This document shows positions 24,672-39,500 of a stretch of 64,000 bases of DNA, piece after piece. The notes below the pieces were generated by a model, which worked only from the letters and a program-made list of their open reading frames with translations, searched no databases and was not told where the DNA came from. Both the position numbers and the translations under genes were made by a program. The DNA comes from Hydractinia symbiolongicarpus (lineage: Eukaryota; Cnidaria; Hydrozoa; Anthoathecata; Hydractiniidae). The stretch's first letter is position 1. Each line of letters begins with the position of its first letter. The stretch spans positions 1,304,001-1,368,000 of the forward strand of contig NC_079889.1 in NCBI RefSeq assembly GCF_029227915.1, given 5' to 3'.

Positions 24672-27600
24672 ATGGCCGGTTGGATTTGGTCAAGCTTTAC
24701 TTTAATCATTTTGCTGATATTATACGAAGAATCAGGTAGCTAGCTATATTAATTTTAGCTCAATTTTTAAAACAGTGATCTCTGATGGTTTATTATTTTT
24801 TCGCCGCATACAGCTATTTCCTATGCATCTCTTTACTGTTTAAGTTGTTCACTCATTTTCTGTATTAATTAAAAAAGTAAACAGAGTGAATTTAGTATGT
24901 TATTGGCATTAACCCTACTTAAAACATATTTGAAGGAATTGTAACTTTCTTTTCAAAATATCCCCCCCCCCAAAAAAGAAAAAAAAAATTATGGTCAGAG
25001 CCTTCTTAATCCATAACAGTTTTCTTCCTTTTTACAAAACACCTTTACGATAATTCGTGAAAACTAACACTCCATCGCAGCTTATTTAGCAATCAGAGGA
25101 GGTAAACATCACACTTTTGTAAGAGTTTATTAATGAGAAAACACGTTTTTTCGTGATAACTTTTCTTGCCACGTTTTGTTTTTAATGAAAAGTACACATA
25201 AGTTGTATCTTTTTATTATTAACGTTTCCTGAAAGTTTAAAAGAAATTGATACGACGGAAGTTAAAAAACTGGAAAAAACACGCTTTCGTCTCTAACAAA
25301 CTCTCATAAAAACACGATTTTTACCTCCTCATGATCTTCATAGCTGTTGGTGACATCAATCATATGTTAAATTATTTGGCCTCAAAGTTTTAAGTGCACT
25401 GTAATGGCTTCATTAATTTAAATTAAAATATTGACGTTGAAGTAGTGTTATTGACGTTGCGCGGTAACATCAAATTTAACATTCGAGACGTATTTTTTTC
25501 GGCGCCTTCAAAGAAAATTTTGAGACATCAAAGGAAAATGACGATATCCACTATGACCGTCACAAACACTCCGTATTACTATATAACATAAACTTCTTTA
25601 CAATTTTTACACAACATCAGCTTTTTTGAAAAGCAGTGTGGCACTTTTCAAAAAAATTTGAAGTGTGCATCATTATAAGTAAAGGGGTCATTGACATCAA
25701 CACAGTTAGACCTTTTAGTGGGGAATTTGTCCAATAAAGAAAATATAGTACAAACAAAAATAATTTTTCCACTGTATTACTAGATGAACACCAACCATAG
25801 TGTTAAAAAACGATGAAAAATCAGTTGTTTCGGGGTCCTTTTTTGGTGAAAAGAGTTTGACTCAATTTTGAATAAAGACAATGTTGGAAAATTTACATTA
25901 AAAATCAAGAACTTTTTTCCAGCTTCCACAGTACTAATAAACTAAATGATAAAGAATAGACAAAAGGACTTATTTCAATTGTTGGAAACCACTTTTAATA
26001 CCTACAGGACTGGTGTGCAATCCGTTTAAAGCTCAAGTGTTTCACTTCAGCTCAAGTGTTTCAATTGACCCTATCTTGTTAAAACAAGCAAAAATCATTT
26101 GCCAACAGCCCCTAAGTCAATACACCTTTTCACTTAAAATTTATCTTGTATTAAAGAAGAAAGTAAATACAGTGCAATAAGGTGTTGACTGTGGTCAATA
26201 TGAATATTTTTAATCCATAGCCTACATTTGTCTAAGCACCTAAGAAGAAAGTCCATTTTTTTCGAAATTTTCATTATATTTGTTTAAACATTTATATACA
26301 TTAGAAACGATAAGGAACTGTCCATACTAAAGTTGCCACAAGAAACATCAATTTGACATTTCTTTCTCCAAAACGCGTACCTACGCCTGAAATAACAATG
26401 CGTGGCAACTGCAAAAAATTGTTTTCTAAGCATACGATTGCCCACATTAATCTGGATACATGTAGGTGTTTGTCTGTGTAATGTCAAGCCTCTTTATGAC
26501 GCGGCCTGTGTTGTGTGAAACAATGAAAATTTAATGTATAAGTAGTGTTTTGAATGGTTTAAGTGCAGGGAAAAATTAATGTGAAACAGGGTTTGAATTA
26601 CAATTATAAAGTGATTCGTAATAGTTTAGTTGGTGGAGAGGGGGGGGGGATTTTTGAAATATAGGTGTCTAGATTGGCAGAAAATGCACCTGCGGCCAAT
26701 TTATGTTGGTGTTGAATTTATTAAAAAATAAATACCGAATGAAAATTTGGTTGTTGGCAGAATGTCTGCCCTTGTAAACAAATATGGTAGGCTTTACAAA
26801 GCAAGCACACGACACTTCCTAATTTGACAATCGTTTTTAGGGAAGAACTTCTGAAATATAGAGAGACCTAACTTTCCAGAGGGAAAAATTATGTTAAAGT
26901 ACATAAGGACATTGTGGTTCGTGATTTATTATAATTTGGAAAAAATTCTTGTAAAATTATGAAAATGATTCGTCATTCAGGAATCACAAATCGTTAATTC
27001 GTACCCTGTGAAATATATGATTTTTATTTTTATGGAATTACAATAATACACATTTACTGATTTATGTGATTGTGCCTTATTGTTTCAATTTTAACAATTT
27101 CATATCAACCTTACGTTTCGATTGTCATCAATTTACCTACAAATTATAAGGTCATCATATTTTTTTAAAAAAAATACATTTTTAACTGTGATATTTTTAA
27201 TCATTGTTAAGCTTCACGGTTATTTTTTTTACCAACAAAACTAGCCCTGATACAGATACTAAATGTGTCAACTATAGGTATACAAAGTTATGAATGTAAT
27301 ATATACATAATTTAGACAAAAAATAAAAGTTCTTAGAATTTCTATTGATTTTCAAAATATATAAACATACACATAATATATATACAATATAAACATAAAA
27401 TTTATTATGCAAGTCTTAAAAGTTGCATAAATTTAAAGTTCCAAGAAATAGAAATTTTAAACTTTTAACCAAAGTGTCTTAAAAAAATATTTACTTCAGT
27501 ACACCACATTAGTTTCAACAGTTACACAACTGATAGGTGAACAATTTTTAAGTTGGCTTTTCATTCAAACTTTGCAACTAACTTGTGAGAAAAATATATA

Positions 27601-30600
27601 TATATAATTAAATGTATAGAAATGAAATTACAGAAAGGCTTGTTAACATCAATTTATTTACTGAGATAGATAAAACCCCCAGTCATACAACACAATTATA
27701 AACTAATCTAAAATATAACAGTAGTAAACATAGTAAACATCTTAAACATTCTCCCATCTTTTAAGAGAGATAGCATTCTGCAATAACTGTCTTCTAAACA
27801 AAATGAAATGTTTAAAAATAAAAGAATGTAGTTTTGTTTTGTTTTCTTTTTTGATTCGTTCAACAACAAGAATTATTGTCCCTGACATATCATCTTCCTA
27901 GGGGCTACAACAACTTGCTCATAACGTAAACTTTTCCTTAATTGACCATTTGTTGAATAGCTGCTATATCGATTCTAAGACGTTTTTCTGACACCAGAGT
28001 AGTAACATGAATATTTTCATACAAAGATTTATTATCAATATAAGCTGTTATGGGAATACAATTCTCATTTGCTCTCTGTGAAAACAAAATCTGTGACATT
28101 AAACAGCCTATGTAGTATGCATTATCAATACCATTAACTAAGGATAAGGCTTCATCAGCAATGGTACTCTTAACAACCCTCTTGATCTTCTTTGAACACC
28201 AAGAAATTGGGAAACATTTCCCATCCTCTGCAACGACAATCACTATACTACCGCCAGCACTGAAGACGCCATCTGGTAAGTTTGCATATGACGCATCTTA
28301 AAAGACTACCAACTTCCACAATTCATACTTTGGCATATTTGGAAAGATTAAGCACACATTGTTAGTGGCTTTCATTTTCTTTATAACCCTGTTAGCCACC
28401 AAAAGATGCTCTACTCTTGCGTTTTTAATGGAAACACTTAATTCCAGCACATCGAAAGCCAAATCTGGGCGAGTTTGAGTAGCTATCCAGTTCAATTGTC
28501 CTATTGCAGATCTAAGTTTATGTAATTCGTCATCATTGAGTTCATCACGCTTTCTAGTGGATCGTTTGTTTGAAATCTGTATTTCCTAAATGCATTCAAC
28601 ATACTGCTTTTGATCCATAGTTATATTTCCACCATCTTGAGAAATGTTTATCCCAATGTATTTAAAGTTGGTCTCTTCTATCTTACCAACCTTATAGGTC
28701 TTAATCAACTGTGACATAATAGATGCTTCAAAAATTTTATTTCCTGCAAGTACAAAAACATCTACATGCATTATAAAGATGCCACAAAGATTGTTATCTG
28801 TATCTTTCCAGTAGAAAGTGCTTTATCTACTGTGGACTGCTCTGCCTTCAGCTTTAATAAGGTCTGACGTACACTATTGAAATACCAATTTCTTGGAGCA
28901 TCGTTTAAGCCATAAACTACTTTAACAAGCTTCCATGTGAATCCATCTGGAACATTTGCTTCTTTGGGTGGTGTAACATAAACATCACGATAGTGTGACC
29001 TTGCAAAAATGCAGACTTTACATCTAATGCCACACAATTCCAATTCTTGCAGGCTGCTATTCCAAAAAGCATACGAAGAGTGTCTTTAGCTTCAGTTGGT
29101 GAGTCACGTTGCAGTTTGTGCTCTTCCTCAAATCCTCTAACAACAAGACGTGCCTTAACAACTTTAGAGGAATCGACTTCTTTTTCAGTGATAATCCATC
29201 TTGTTGATATCTTACTTTGTTTATCATCCGGAACCTGTCGAACAACATCAAACAGTTTCCAGTTGTCTAATTCCTTCTGTTTTGCTTTAACTGCCTCTAA
29301 AGTATCATGTACGTGTTCTGGAAGAATAACTACATTGACACTTTCAACTTTTTTCCAATCTTTAACAACCTTAAAATCTAGGCACATTTCATCATTTGTA
29401 CCTTCTTTCCTTATGTTGTACCAACTACTGTACTTCCCTGTAGCTTTTCCACCTCTACCTATCACTTTTGCTGAAAACCATTCTGGTACATCTTTCATTT
29501 TCACTTCAACATGGTCGTTAACTTTGGGAAAATCATGCTCTTTTCGAACAGACACCTGTTGTTCTCCTTCCAAATTCATTTCTGCTTCTGGTACATCTGA
29601 AACATTTTCCTCATGTTCACTTCTGTTACGTTGTTCTTGTTGCACAGTGTAGCATTTGACTCTTCAACCTCTAAATCAATCACTACTTCTGATTGATGAT
29701 CACCTACATCTTTGTTCTCTTTAAGATCTGTATTGTCAAGTTTGTTCTGATTAGAGCCAGAAAATTCTTGACCCACTTTAACTAATCGACAAGGTGGGAC
29801 TCTGACATACACACTGCCTTGCCGAACAAAACCAACCTTGCCGTCTTGACGCTTTAGCAGGACCCCTCCACTTTGGTGAATCATCACGTTTATAGTAGAC
29901 TTTCTCTCCAGTGTAATACTGTGTGTTAGTACTTCGAATCTGATGACGCAAAGCTCTTCTAACTCTTTCTGAAGCTTCAGCTTCAATAAATGCTTTACGT
30001 GCATTATGAAGGGCATTAATATGCTTTGCAAACACATGTGATACGGTTACACCCTCTAAAGCTGGTGGATTTGCATTTAACACTGATGGCAAATTCGGAT
30101 TCCGTCCGAAAACTAATTGATAGGAATTATAACCAGAATTCATATGCAAGGAATTCTTGGCATTAAGTGCCCAGACCAAACCAACTTCCAACGATAATTT
30201 TGGGTTTTCATCAAGAACCTTTCTCAAACAATCATCTACAATTGCATGGTTCCTTTCACACAATCCATTTTGCCATGGACTACAAGCTGCTGTGTTTAAA
30301 ACTTCAATATTTAGGTTATCACACATATCTCGGTACTCTTCATTAGCAAATTCTCCTCCATTTTCTGCTAATAAGCGTCCAGGAACACCAAATCCATTGC
30401 CAATCCACAACTGCATGGTTTTGTCAATAATAACAGAAGGTAATTTGCTTCGAATTACTGTAGCTAAAGTGAATCGAGTAGCTGCATCAATGAGGTAAAA
30501 CAACCATATTTTACTTTTTACCCATTCTTTAAGATCCATTACAACACACTGATTGAAATCAGTAGCTAATGGCAGTGAGACCACTGGTCTAGGTGGTGTC

Positions 30601-33340
30601 CGTTTAAACTTCTAGCATGTTTCACAGTCCTGTTCAATTTGATCCAGGATTCTCTTACAGTCTTCATCATATAGTTTTGCATCAACCAACAAACTTGCTA
30701 ACCGTTTTGCAGTGGGATGTCCAAATTGCTTGTGCAATTTTACAACTTTCTTTTCTTTTTCTTTAAACGACTCATTTATCAATATTGAGTTGGATAAACA
30801 GACTTCATCCTCTTTCAAGGGTACGCAATAATGGCCTGATGTTGTATTCTGCAAATCAACTAATGTGCCAAATAATTCAGCAGTGTCGTTTACCAGATCT
30901 AATTTCATGTCCGCTTTCTTCATAGCTGTTTTACTAAGAAGAAGAGGTATATCACATTCAACTATGTCTGTCACAATTTCACATTCCTTCCCAGCCATAT
31001 TACATGGTATTTTAATTTTGCCATTGGATTTCAATCTTTCCCCACCACCGAATCGAAAAACAGTGTCACTGGGAGATCGTTGTATTTTACACTTTTGTTC
31101 TGTTGTTAGTGAATCCAAATAACACTTAAGCCAATCTTCTCCGGTAACAGTTGCTGAACAAGCACTATCTAGTACAGCACAGTTAAGAGCTTCTGACAAT
31201 AAAACACTTTTATCTTCAATTACTGCGCCCGTAAAAAGAACTGCTTTTTCCACCATATCATTTTCACCGCTTGCTTGGAACACTGGCTTGTCAAAGGTTT
31301 TATTCCCATGAGGACAAAACCGAGCAAAGTGCATAACTGACTGACAAATGTGACATCTAAGTGGTTCACCCTTTTCATCAAGTGGATTATTGTTGATTGT
31401 TTCGTTCATAATTATTTCTGTTACCATATCTTAAACGTTCATTTCGAGGTCTAACTGAATTTCCATGAGTTCCAGTAATAAATACAGGTTCAGTTGTAGT
31501 AATAGATGGTTCAACTTTTATGCTTTCATTGCTATTAGTAGGTAATGATTGTTCTCCGAAAAACTTTTTTAATGCACTTTTCATTTGTTTAAACATAGTA
31601 TTTACTTCTTCATAGTTTACACCAGTAAGTACAAGCTGTCTGTCCGAATGTTTTAAACAAGCTCCATCAAGTAATTTGAATGCTAAAACACTTTCTGGTA
31701 ATGCCATATCAAATTTCTTTGTTTTATTGTACAACTTTTCAAATTCTATTATATACGACTCCATAGTTTCATCACTTTTTCTTTTATAACGATCAAAGTT
31801 TGTGTAATGTTCATACATATCAGTTAATTCATCTTTCTTAAACAAGTTGTCCATAAACGCTATCAAAGTGTCTATTCCATCTTCTTTATTTAAATCAGCA
31901 ATACTAATCTCACTGAACACTTTATCTCTTACTTGTGTTGAATCTTCTTCTGGTAAAGATAAGGCCACTGCGATGCCTTGCTTCTGCTTCTCTAAATCTG
32001 TTAATAATGTCCATGCTTTCAATTCATCAACATAGCGATTATATGGCTTCTTGTCATTAAAGACTGGGGGTATCTTGTAATTGTGACTCATCCTCTGCTA
32101 CCACTGTTAACATCAATTTATTTACTGAGATAGATAAAACCCCCAGTCATACACCACAGTTATAAACTAATCTAAAACATAGTAAACATCTTAAACATTC
32201 TCCCATCTTTTAAGAGAGATAGCATTCTGCAATAACTGTCTTCTGAACAAAATAAAATGTTTAAAAATAAAAGAATGTAGTTTGTTTTGTTTTCTTTTTT
32301 GATTCGTTCAACAACAAGAATTATTGTCCCTGACATATCATCTTCCTAAGGGCTACAACAACTTGCTCATAACGGAATCAATCAAACGTAATCTTCCCAT
32401 TCGTTAAAACATTCATCAACCGCTGCAACAACATTAAAAGCACCAGATATTATGAATTCAAGAATGATTGTTAGCCTCATAATGATGGACTTAATTTTCA
32501 GAACTTAATACATTTCTTGGTTAAATTAAGTTCTTCTTGCGTATGGAGAGCCTGTCCCACACCTCTTATTGGTAGGCATGTATCCAAAAGGTGAAAACAA
32601 AGATTTAAAAATATATATGAAAAATAAAAAATTAAATATCATTTTTATCATGTTAATATACCTTTTAACAATAATATCTACCATCTTCCATCCACAAACA
32701 AAGTTCGCAAAACAATATGGAAAGAAATTAAGTTTGTGTGAAATAGTATCAAATTGTTATATACTAAACATCACACTTTTTACATCAAAAGTGCAATTTA
32801 CACTTTGTCATTTAATGATAGTTACAAAACGTGACCAACTACCATCAGTTTTTTCTGTAAAGGCAAAAGCAGATATTTAGGGGGAACACCTTGTCGTTTT
32901 TATGAGCCATTCTGCTTCTTTTTTTTCTTTTTTTTTTTTGGAGGGGGGGGAGGTCCGTTTAATGTTTGAGTATATCGTATCTTACTTTGTGCATCTTCTC
33001 TTTTCTCTAGTGTTCAGTATACGATGTGATTGTCATTTTCATTGTCCAGATGATCACTTAAATTTCACTTGCTTATCTGACCACAAATGTTTTACAATCA
33101 GAAAAGTTATTGAAGGTACAAAAGATACTCGTTTAGAGTATGGTTGCATCAATAAACAAGGTTGGTCAATTTGAACTTTTGTTGTTACGGTGTTTCATAC
33201 ATACTAAGTATAGATTTTTTCAGACGCACACTTCTGTGCAGTGCACACCCCTACTAACACGCAAATTGATTAAGGTGCATCCTTCTTTAGCAAAAATGTG
33301 CTGAAGCAAAATTTAGTTCCGGTTAAGATCAACTTTGTAT

Positions 33341-33375
<35 letters not shown>

Positions 33376-33538
33376 TTTCGTACATGTGTGTTTTGTACAT
33401 ACTAAGTATAGATTTTTTCAGACGCACACTTCTGTGCAGTGCACACCCCTACTAACACGCAAATTGATTAAGGTGCATCCTTCTTTAGCAAAAATGTGCT
33501 GAAGCAAAATTTAGTTCCGGTTAAGATCAACTTTGTAT

Positions 33539-33593
<55 letters not shown>

Positions 33594-36500
33594 TATTAAA
33601 TGCTTTAATTGCTTAAACTAAGACATGTCATTGGCAGACTAATCAGCAGTTTAAATTGAAGTCACTTTTTAGATTTCCCTTGATTCAAAAAGTAAATAAT
33701 ATTCAAAATTAATTTAAATATTTTCATTATTTGATTTTTGGACGAAGCTGACATTAACATTGCTTGATGAATATTTTTTCTGCTTCTTATAGCTCGTTGT
33801 GATATTTTTTTATTCTTTCTAGGTGCCGAGTTCCAATGTGCTCGCTCAAACTCGTTTGTACCGAATCGTATTATGTGCTGCGATGATTATGACTTGTGTA
33901 ACGAAGATTTAATTCCCGTGATAGAGCCAGAAGTAATTAACAGATATTATGAAAATTGTAAGTACAACAAAATACTGAAATGTGCAAGAAAATAATGCAA
34001 AAGAAAAGACATTAGAGGAAATGAATGCAGAATTAATATTTGCGAATATGCCTAGTATTGACAATCTTAAATTCCATATTTTTGAACAAGGGCAAAATTT
34101 GCAATCTTTTATTTTGCAAATACCGTATTTCTCACTTGTGTTCATTTTTTCTGTAATTTCCATAAATATCTACTTTGATATAATGGATATTGAGCAAAAT
34201 GATAGCTAATCGAGAAATGCCTACCTTCAAAAGAGCACCCTGCAAAGTGTTTAAGCGAATGTTAATGCATTCAAAAAATTTGGTATTAAAGTCAGCAACT
34301 TTTTCCGGAGACAATTTTTCCTTTAATTGCATTTAACTTACAGATGTTTTGCTCTAATTTTCTCAAAAACATAACATAACATTTTGCTAATATAAAATGC
34401 AAGTTTGCCAACATAAAGCAGGCAAATTTTTGCTAGTGTTGAATTAACAGGATTGCATAAATACATTTAATGGCTGTATAAAGATAATTCCAATAAAAAG
34501 AGTGTATATTTTCACCAATTATTTCTATTTTAGTGAATATTTCAAAGAAGGAACCTGTCAACAATAGTCACAGTATTGCTCTCACAATTTCAGTGACTAT
34601 CTGCGTTGTTTTTTTAGTCATAGCACTGAGCTATTTCTATCTAAGGTAGGTGCTCCTGCTTTTAATAAAGATTTATTAAAGTTGCAAAGACTTCCCAATC
34701 CTGATGGAAAATCCCCACTAGGCAGTTGAGCTGAATAAGATTCTAATTAGGTGGTAGAACATTCTACAAAATTTTTCTTATATTGCTTCAAAAGTGTGCT
34801 CTTGTGAGTAAGGGTAAAGTAAAATCGACTGCAAAGTTCAATAAGAGGCCAACCCAGGAGCATTGTCTTTTTTACTTTTGTAATAAGGCCTAAGAGGCTA
34901 AAACACTATATGGGAACGAGTATGTTAAGAGGCTGGTTTTTTGAGAAAAAAGAGCTCAAACACAATATACAATATTCTATATTTTATTCAAAAACAGCTA
35001 AACAAAGTAAAAAAAATCCAAAAAACTTTGACATTTTGCTGTGTTAGTCAATAAATTTATTATTTTTTAATATTCATTGAACGAATTTCTTACAATTGCT
35101 CTGTATTACCAATTGTAGATTGTGTTCACTACCCAGAGGTCATTTTTAGGAGTAGTGTAAACCGAGACACTAAAAAATGTTGGCTATAAGAGATGTCCAC
35201 TATTAGATTCCTTAGGTAATTGTCCATTGTAACAGTGTCTGCTATATAGTATGTCCACTATATAAGGGGAGTTTCGTTGTATTTTAACCGTGCAGGTCTT
35301 CAAAATCAATACTGTAATTACCAAGTCTGGGTCTGCTTTTCTCAAATAAAATCTCAGAAAACCAAGGAAATGTTTCGATTACTCATAGAAAATCAAGTAA
35401 AAAAAAAGAAAAGGAATCATCTAGGAAAAAATGTTTTTTTAACAATCCTTGCCATTTGTATGCGGTTTTTACTCACTGAGACACGAATGCGAGTTTAATA
35501 GAATCACAATTTTGTTTTTTATAAAGAAACCCTGGAGACCTGTGAATAGCCTAATAAAAATTCCTTTTTTTTTATTACAACACCGTTGAGTTGTAATTTT
35601 TCCTAACCTTTTTTGTATTAATATATTCCATTTTACAGTCTACATACATAGTAACAAAAGATATATTTACCTATATTCAATTCTTGGTGTTTCCTAGAGT
35701 GATTAAAATTTATCGCGAGGTTCAGACGGGAAGAACACAAGCTAAATTCCAGTAGTAAAAAAAAAATATTTTTCAATAATTTAGCAACATGCGTAGGAAG
35801 GTAAACAGAGAAAAACTTTAAGACTGTTTTTGTTTTTAAGTTAAGCAAATCAGACGAAGCACTGTTGTCTTTAAAGATGTTTTGATACAAAAATAACACA
35901 AAAAAATTTATAATAAATTTGAATACACGTAGCTAATATTTATTTTTCCAAGTGATAACTCATGTTTAAACCTAAAACTATATTTACAACGGTGAAACAT
36001 CATTCTATTCTGCAAAAGATATTTATTTCATAAGATGATAAATAAAATTACTCTTAGACAATCGCAAGATTAGCATTCACTCGGTTCGTAAATTCAAAAT
36101 GCGTTTGTTTACATAACCCAGGGCTTACGTCAAACACATAAGTTATCATTTTACCAAACAGAATGTACTAATCGACACTGTCATGACAGCGACTGAGGGA
36201 CTACTTTGATCTTTTCTTTGATCGGGAACAAAAACTGGCAGATATAAAAAATTTAACACAGTTCATATTCACATTGTAATGAATATTTTAAGCACAACTT
36301 GTTATCAATCGTTAGTTCTCCTTTAAACTTGACCCTCCAGTTTATTCGCCACTCAAAAATTAGCCTATTTAAAATTTGTTTCTTGGTCTGCAACGGTATC
36401 GAATTAGCAACAAACAACTTGTAAGCTTATAATGTGAAAAATATGCTGTATTAGTCAGGCTAGATAATGAGAACATTTTCTTTGTAGATATCGTCAAATA

Positions 36501-39500
36501 ACATCAAAGAGAGAGCGCGATTCAGAGCGGAAATTGTTTATAACTGATGGTTCAACGCCTGTTTCATCATATGGAGAACTATGTATGTCGTCTGATACTG
36601 GAAGTGGATTGCCTGCTTTGGTAAGTATTTGGTATTCAAGCGTGTTTATAATATTGTTCGTTTTTCTGTCTGTTTATGTGTCTGCCTGTCACAAGGCTTC
36701 TTGTTAATTTGATAAACAACATGGATGATTATGTTAGACGTGTGGAAGCATTTGAATGTTGTTATGATGTACCATGATCATGTTGCGTATTCGTATGTTG
36801 TTTTGATTTTTTTTAATATGCAGAATAATATAAACTTTAAAATGTTATATTTGGTTTGAAAGTATCCAAGTTTTAATTCTCGGCATACCATTATTTCTAG
36901 TCGCTTGGAAGAGAAATAGAAAAGAAGTGAGGGAAAGTGCTGTTCATTTTGTAGAAATTATTCTGTCTAAATGAAGCGAATGTAACATTTTTGTTATTTT
37001 TATGATATTTACAGTTAAAGAGGAGAAAGAATGCATTGTTAGAATGCACATCAAACGTCTTATCTCTAAACATGACATTTTCTAACCCGTAAAATACAGA
37101 TCCGTGTAACTTTAAACACCAGCCTGTAAGAAATAAGATAACATAAGAAATATGTTCTGCCAGTTACCGCAATATTGCTTGATAACCTTGAAAATTGCAA
37201 ATATAAATAAGAATTAAAAATTCTAACTTTTAGTGTCTAATGTTGTTAGGTTTTATGTAAAATTAGAGCATTTATTAATTTCTGTATGCTAGATTTTTTT
37301 TTTACCTCTAAACAGTTTGACCACAGAAATTAAAAAGTCGACATGTAATTACCATGGGTGTATTTGCTTAGTTATAAATTATAATTCTACTTTAGTTGAC
37401 CTCTTTCTTTACAGACAAAAAGGTCAATTGCTTGTGAAATTTCATTCTACGAAGAAATTGGTCGAGGTCAATTCAGTGTTGTATACAAGGGTCGTTGGAA
37501 GCAGCAATATGTTGCAGTGAAATCTATCTGCGAAGAAGATCAACTCTCGTGGAACAGAGAACTCGAAATCCACAAAACAGCTTATTTGCGCCACGAGAAT
37601 ATATTGTGTTATATCGGTAGCGACACGCAAGAGAATGACACCACGCAAGAAGTGCGTCGGTTAATTATCACCGCATACTATCCTTACAAATCCTTGTATG
37701 ACTTTTTACAGACTCACTCATTCGACTACCGTATATTATATCGCCTTGCTTATTCAGCTGTGTGTGGCTTACATTATATTCATCGGTCTATATCTGGCGT
37801 GCAGGGGAAGCCAGCCATCGCTCACCGCAACGTGAAAAGTAAAAACATACTTGTAAAAGAAAACCTAACATGTTGCATAGGAGATCTGGGTCTAGCTATT
37901 AACATTGATCCAGAAACGCGGGAAATTAATTTTAATTCGTGTCAAAAATTACCTGCAATACGTTATATGGCACCAGAGATTTTAGAAGACACAGAACTTT
38001 TGCATTCGTTTGATACTTACCAAAAGAGTGATATATTTTCGTTTGGTTTAGTGTTGTGGGAATTAACAAGAAGATATGAATTAGCAGGTAAGGATAACAA
38101 ATCTCGCTTCTAAGGGGTATTCATATAGAGAAAAACAGCCCGGTAAACCGAGACCGCCGGTTTGCGAGCTTTTTTTTTTCTCCATTTGAACACCCCCTTT
38201 ATTTAGTTGACTTTTTTACTTTTGATACAATGTGTTAGTTGGTCGTGAAAAAAGCCACTAAAATTCACCAGCCATACTTATTTCCCGCATCACTACTTCG
38301 TGCATCGTTTTTTGTGTGTTAGCATTAAGGAATGAAAATACCCAGCGGGGGAGAGTCCGTGATAAAGCTACAGCATAGCCGTTTTGAATAGTTATTATGG
38401 AGTTTTATTACCCCACTGTTTAGCATTTTCGAATGTTTACGTTTATTCGAACGTTTTCGGAAAATTTGATTGTTTTTTTTTTCTCACGTCACCAGTATAT
38501 ATGACGCCGTATTAACCGACATCAAAACAAAAACAAAGCAAGACAAAGTTGATTTAAAATGGTAGAAAAATGTCAATTACTCAATTACTTTTCGTCTGGT
38601 AGACATCGATTGGAAAGCTTTTGGATGCAAATGTCCCCGAAGTTTATGTAGCCCAACACAGTGGTCACAAAAATATTGATTCGTTAGGAAATTACAAATC
38701 AGCTAGTACCACTCGTCTTTACAAAATGTCAAACATCTTGAGCTCAAGTAATAACCAACTTGACGTACATAAACCAATCGATAGCTCCTAATACTTCCAG
38801 TTCCATGAAATCTTCAACCCTCTCTCCATTTTTTCCCGGAGAAAATTTTAACAATTGTACATTTAATTTTAATACGAACACTCCACCAGCGAAACGAAAA
38901 CTGTTTTGAAATATTCTATTTTTAAAAGTTGGATTGTATTACGGATTTTCATACCGTGCAGGTCTGGGCACTAGCGAAGCGCTTGTAGGGACAAATTTCT
39001 ATATTCCCCACAGAGCGCAATGCATTTGCTAAGAAAAACATGCAGTACGCAGAGAATTATTCACTTTTTCCTTTGTATTTTCACTTTTCAAACTGGTGCG
39101 ATATATTGATTTTACAATTATTTAAAGGAAAGATACTCAGTATAAGATTGTATATTATGAAAGTTCAAGACCTAAACTTGGTTATTAATTTAATTGCTTC
39201 AAGTCACAACTTGAAGCAATTAAATTAATAACCAACAGGGGTACATTCATCATGAAAAGTTGGCAGTCAAAAGAGAAAGAAACCTTATTTTGGTAGTTAG
39301 TTACATCACAAGTTTTAATATTGTCTTAAAAATATCACAGTGCTGATCAAAGAGGAATTGCTAGCAAGTCATTCAAGATTTATATAGCTAGTAAGCCAAA
39401 ATAATGTAGCTCATTAAACACAAGTAAAGAAAACAATGGGTTTTTTTCTAAACTAATAGTTTCATGCTCATTAAACATACCTAGCTAGCTATAATATTAA

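Larger units (their letters stand above)
27641..32374 (-). mobile_element. Ty1/Copia LTR retrotransposon, non-functional
   Basis: Two near-identical LTRs flank a minus-strand gag-pol in Copia order: gag, zinc knuckle, protease, integrase, reverse transcriptase, RNase H. The primer-binding site next to the 5' LTR reads GTGGTAGCAGAGG, like the initiator-Met tRNA site used by many Copia elements. A purine-rich tract (AAGGAAAAG) precedes the 3' LTR. In-frame stops, frameshifts and a lost YVDD box mean it cannot move by itself. It is inserted in the first intron of the receptor gene, antisense to it. I could not find a target-site duplication. Confidence 0.9.

Noticed and set aside
29047-29652. 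201-residue plus-strand ORF
   Set aside because: Antisense shadow of the Copia reverse transcriptase region; no motif of its own.
27636-32379. Target-site duplication of the Copia element
   Set aside because: AGCCT after the 3' LTR (element strand) does not match any 5-bp word next to the 5' LTR, even allowing for the uncertain LTR edge.
37415-38113. Receptor kinase ending at the stop at about 38113
   Set aside because: The stop is intronic readthrough after a good donor (GCAG/GTAAGG at 38087). Exons at 41901 and 42296 complete the kinase C-lobe in phase.
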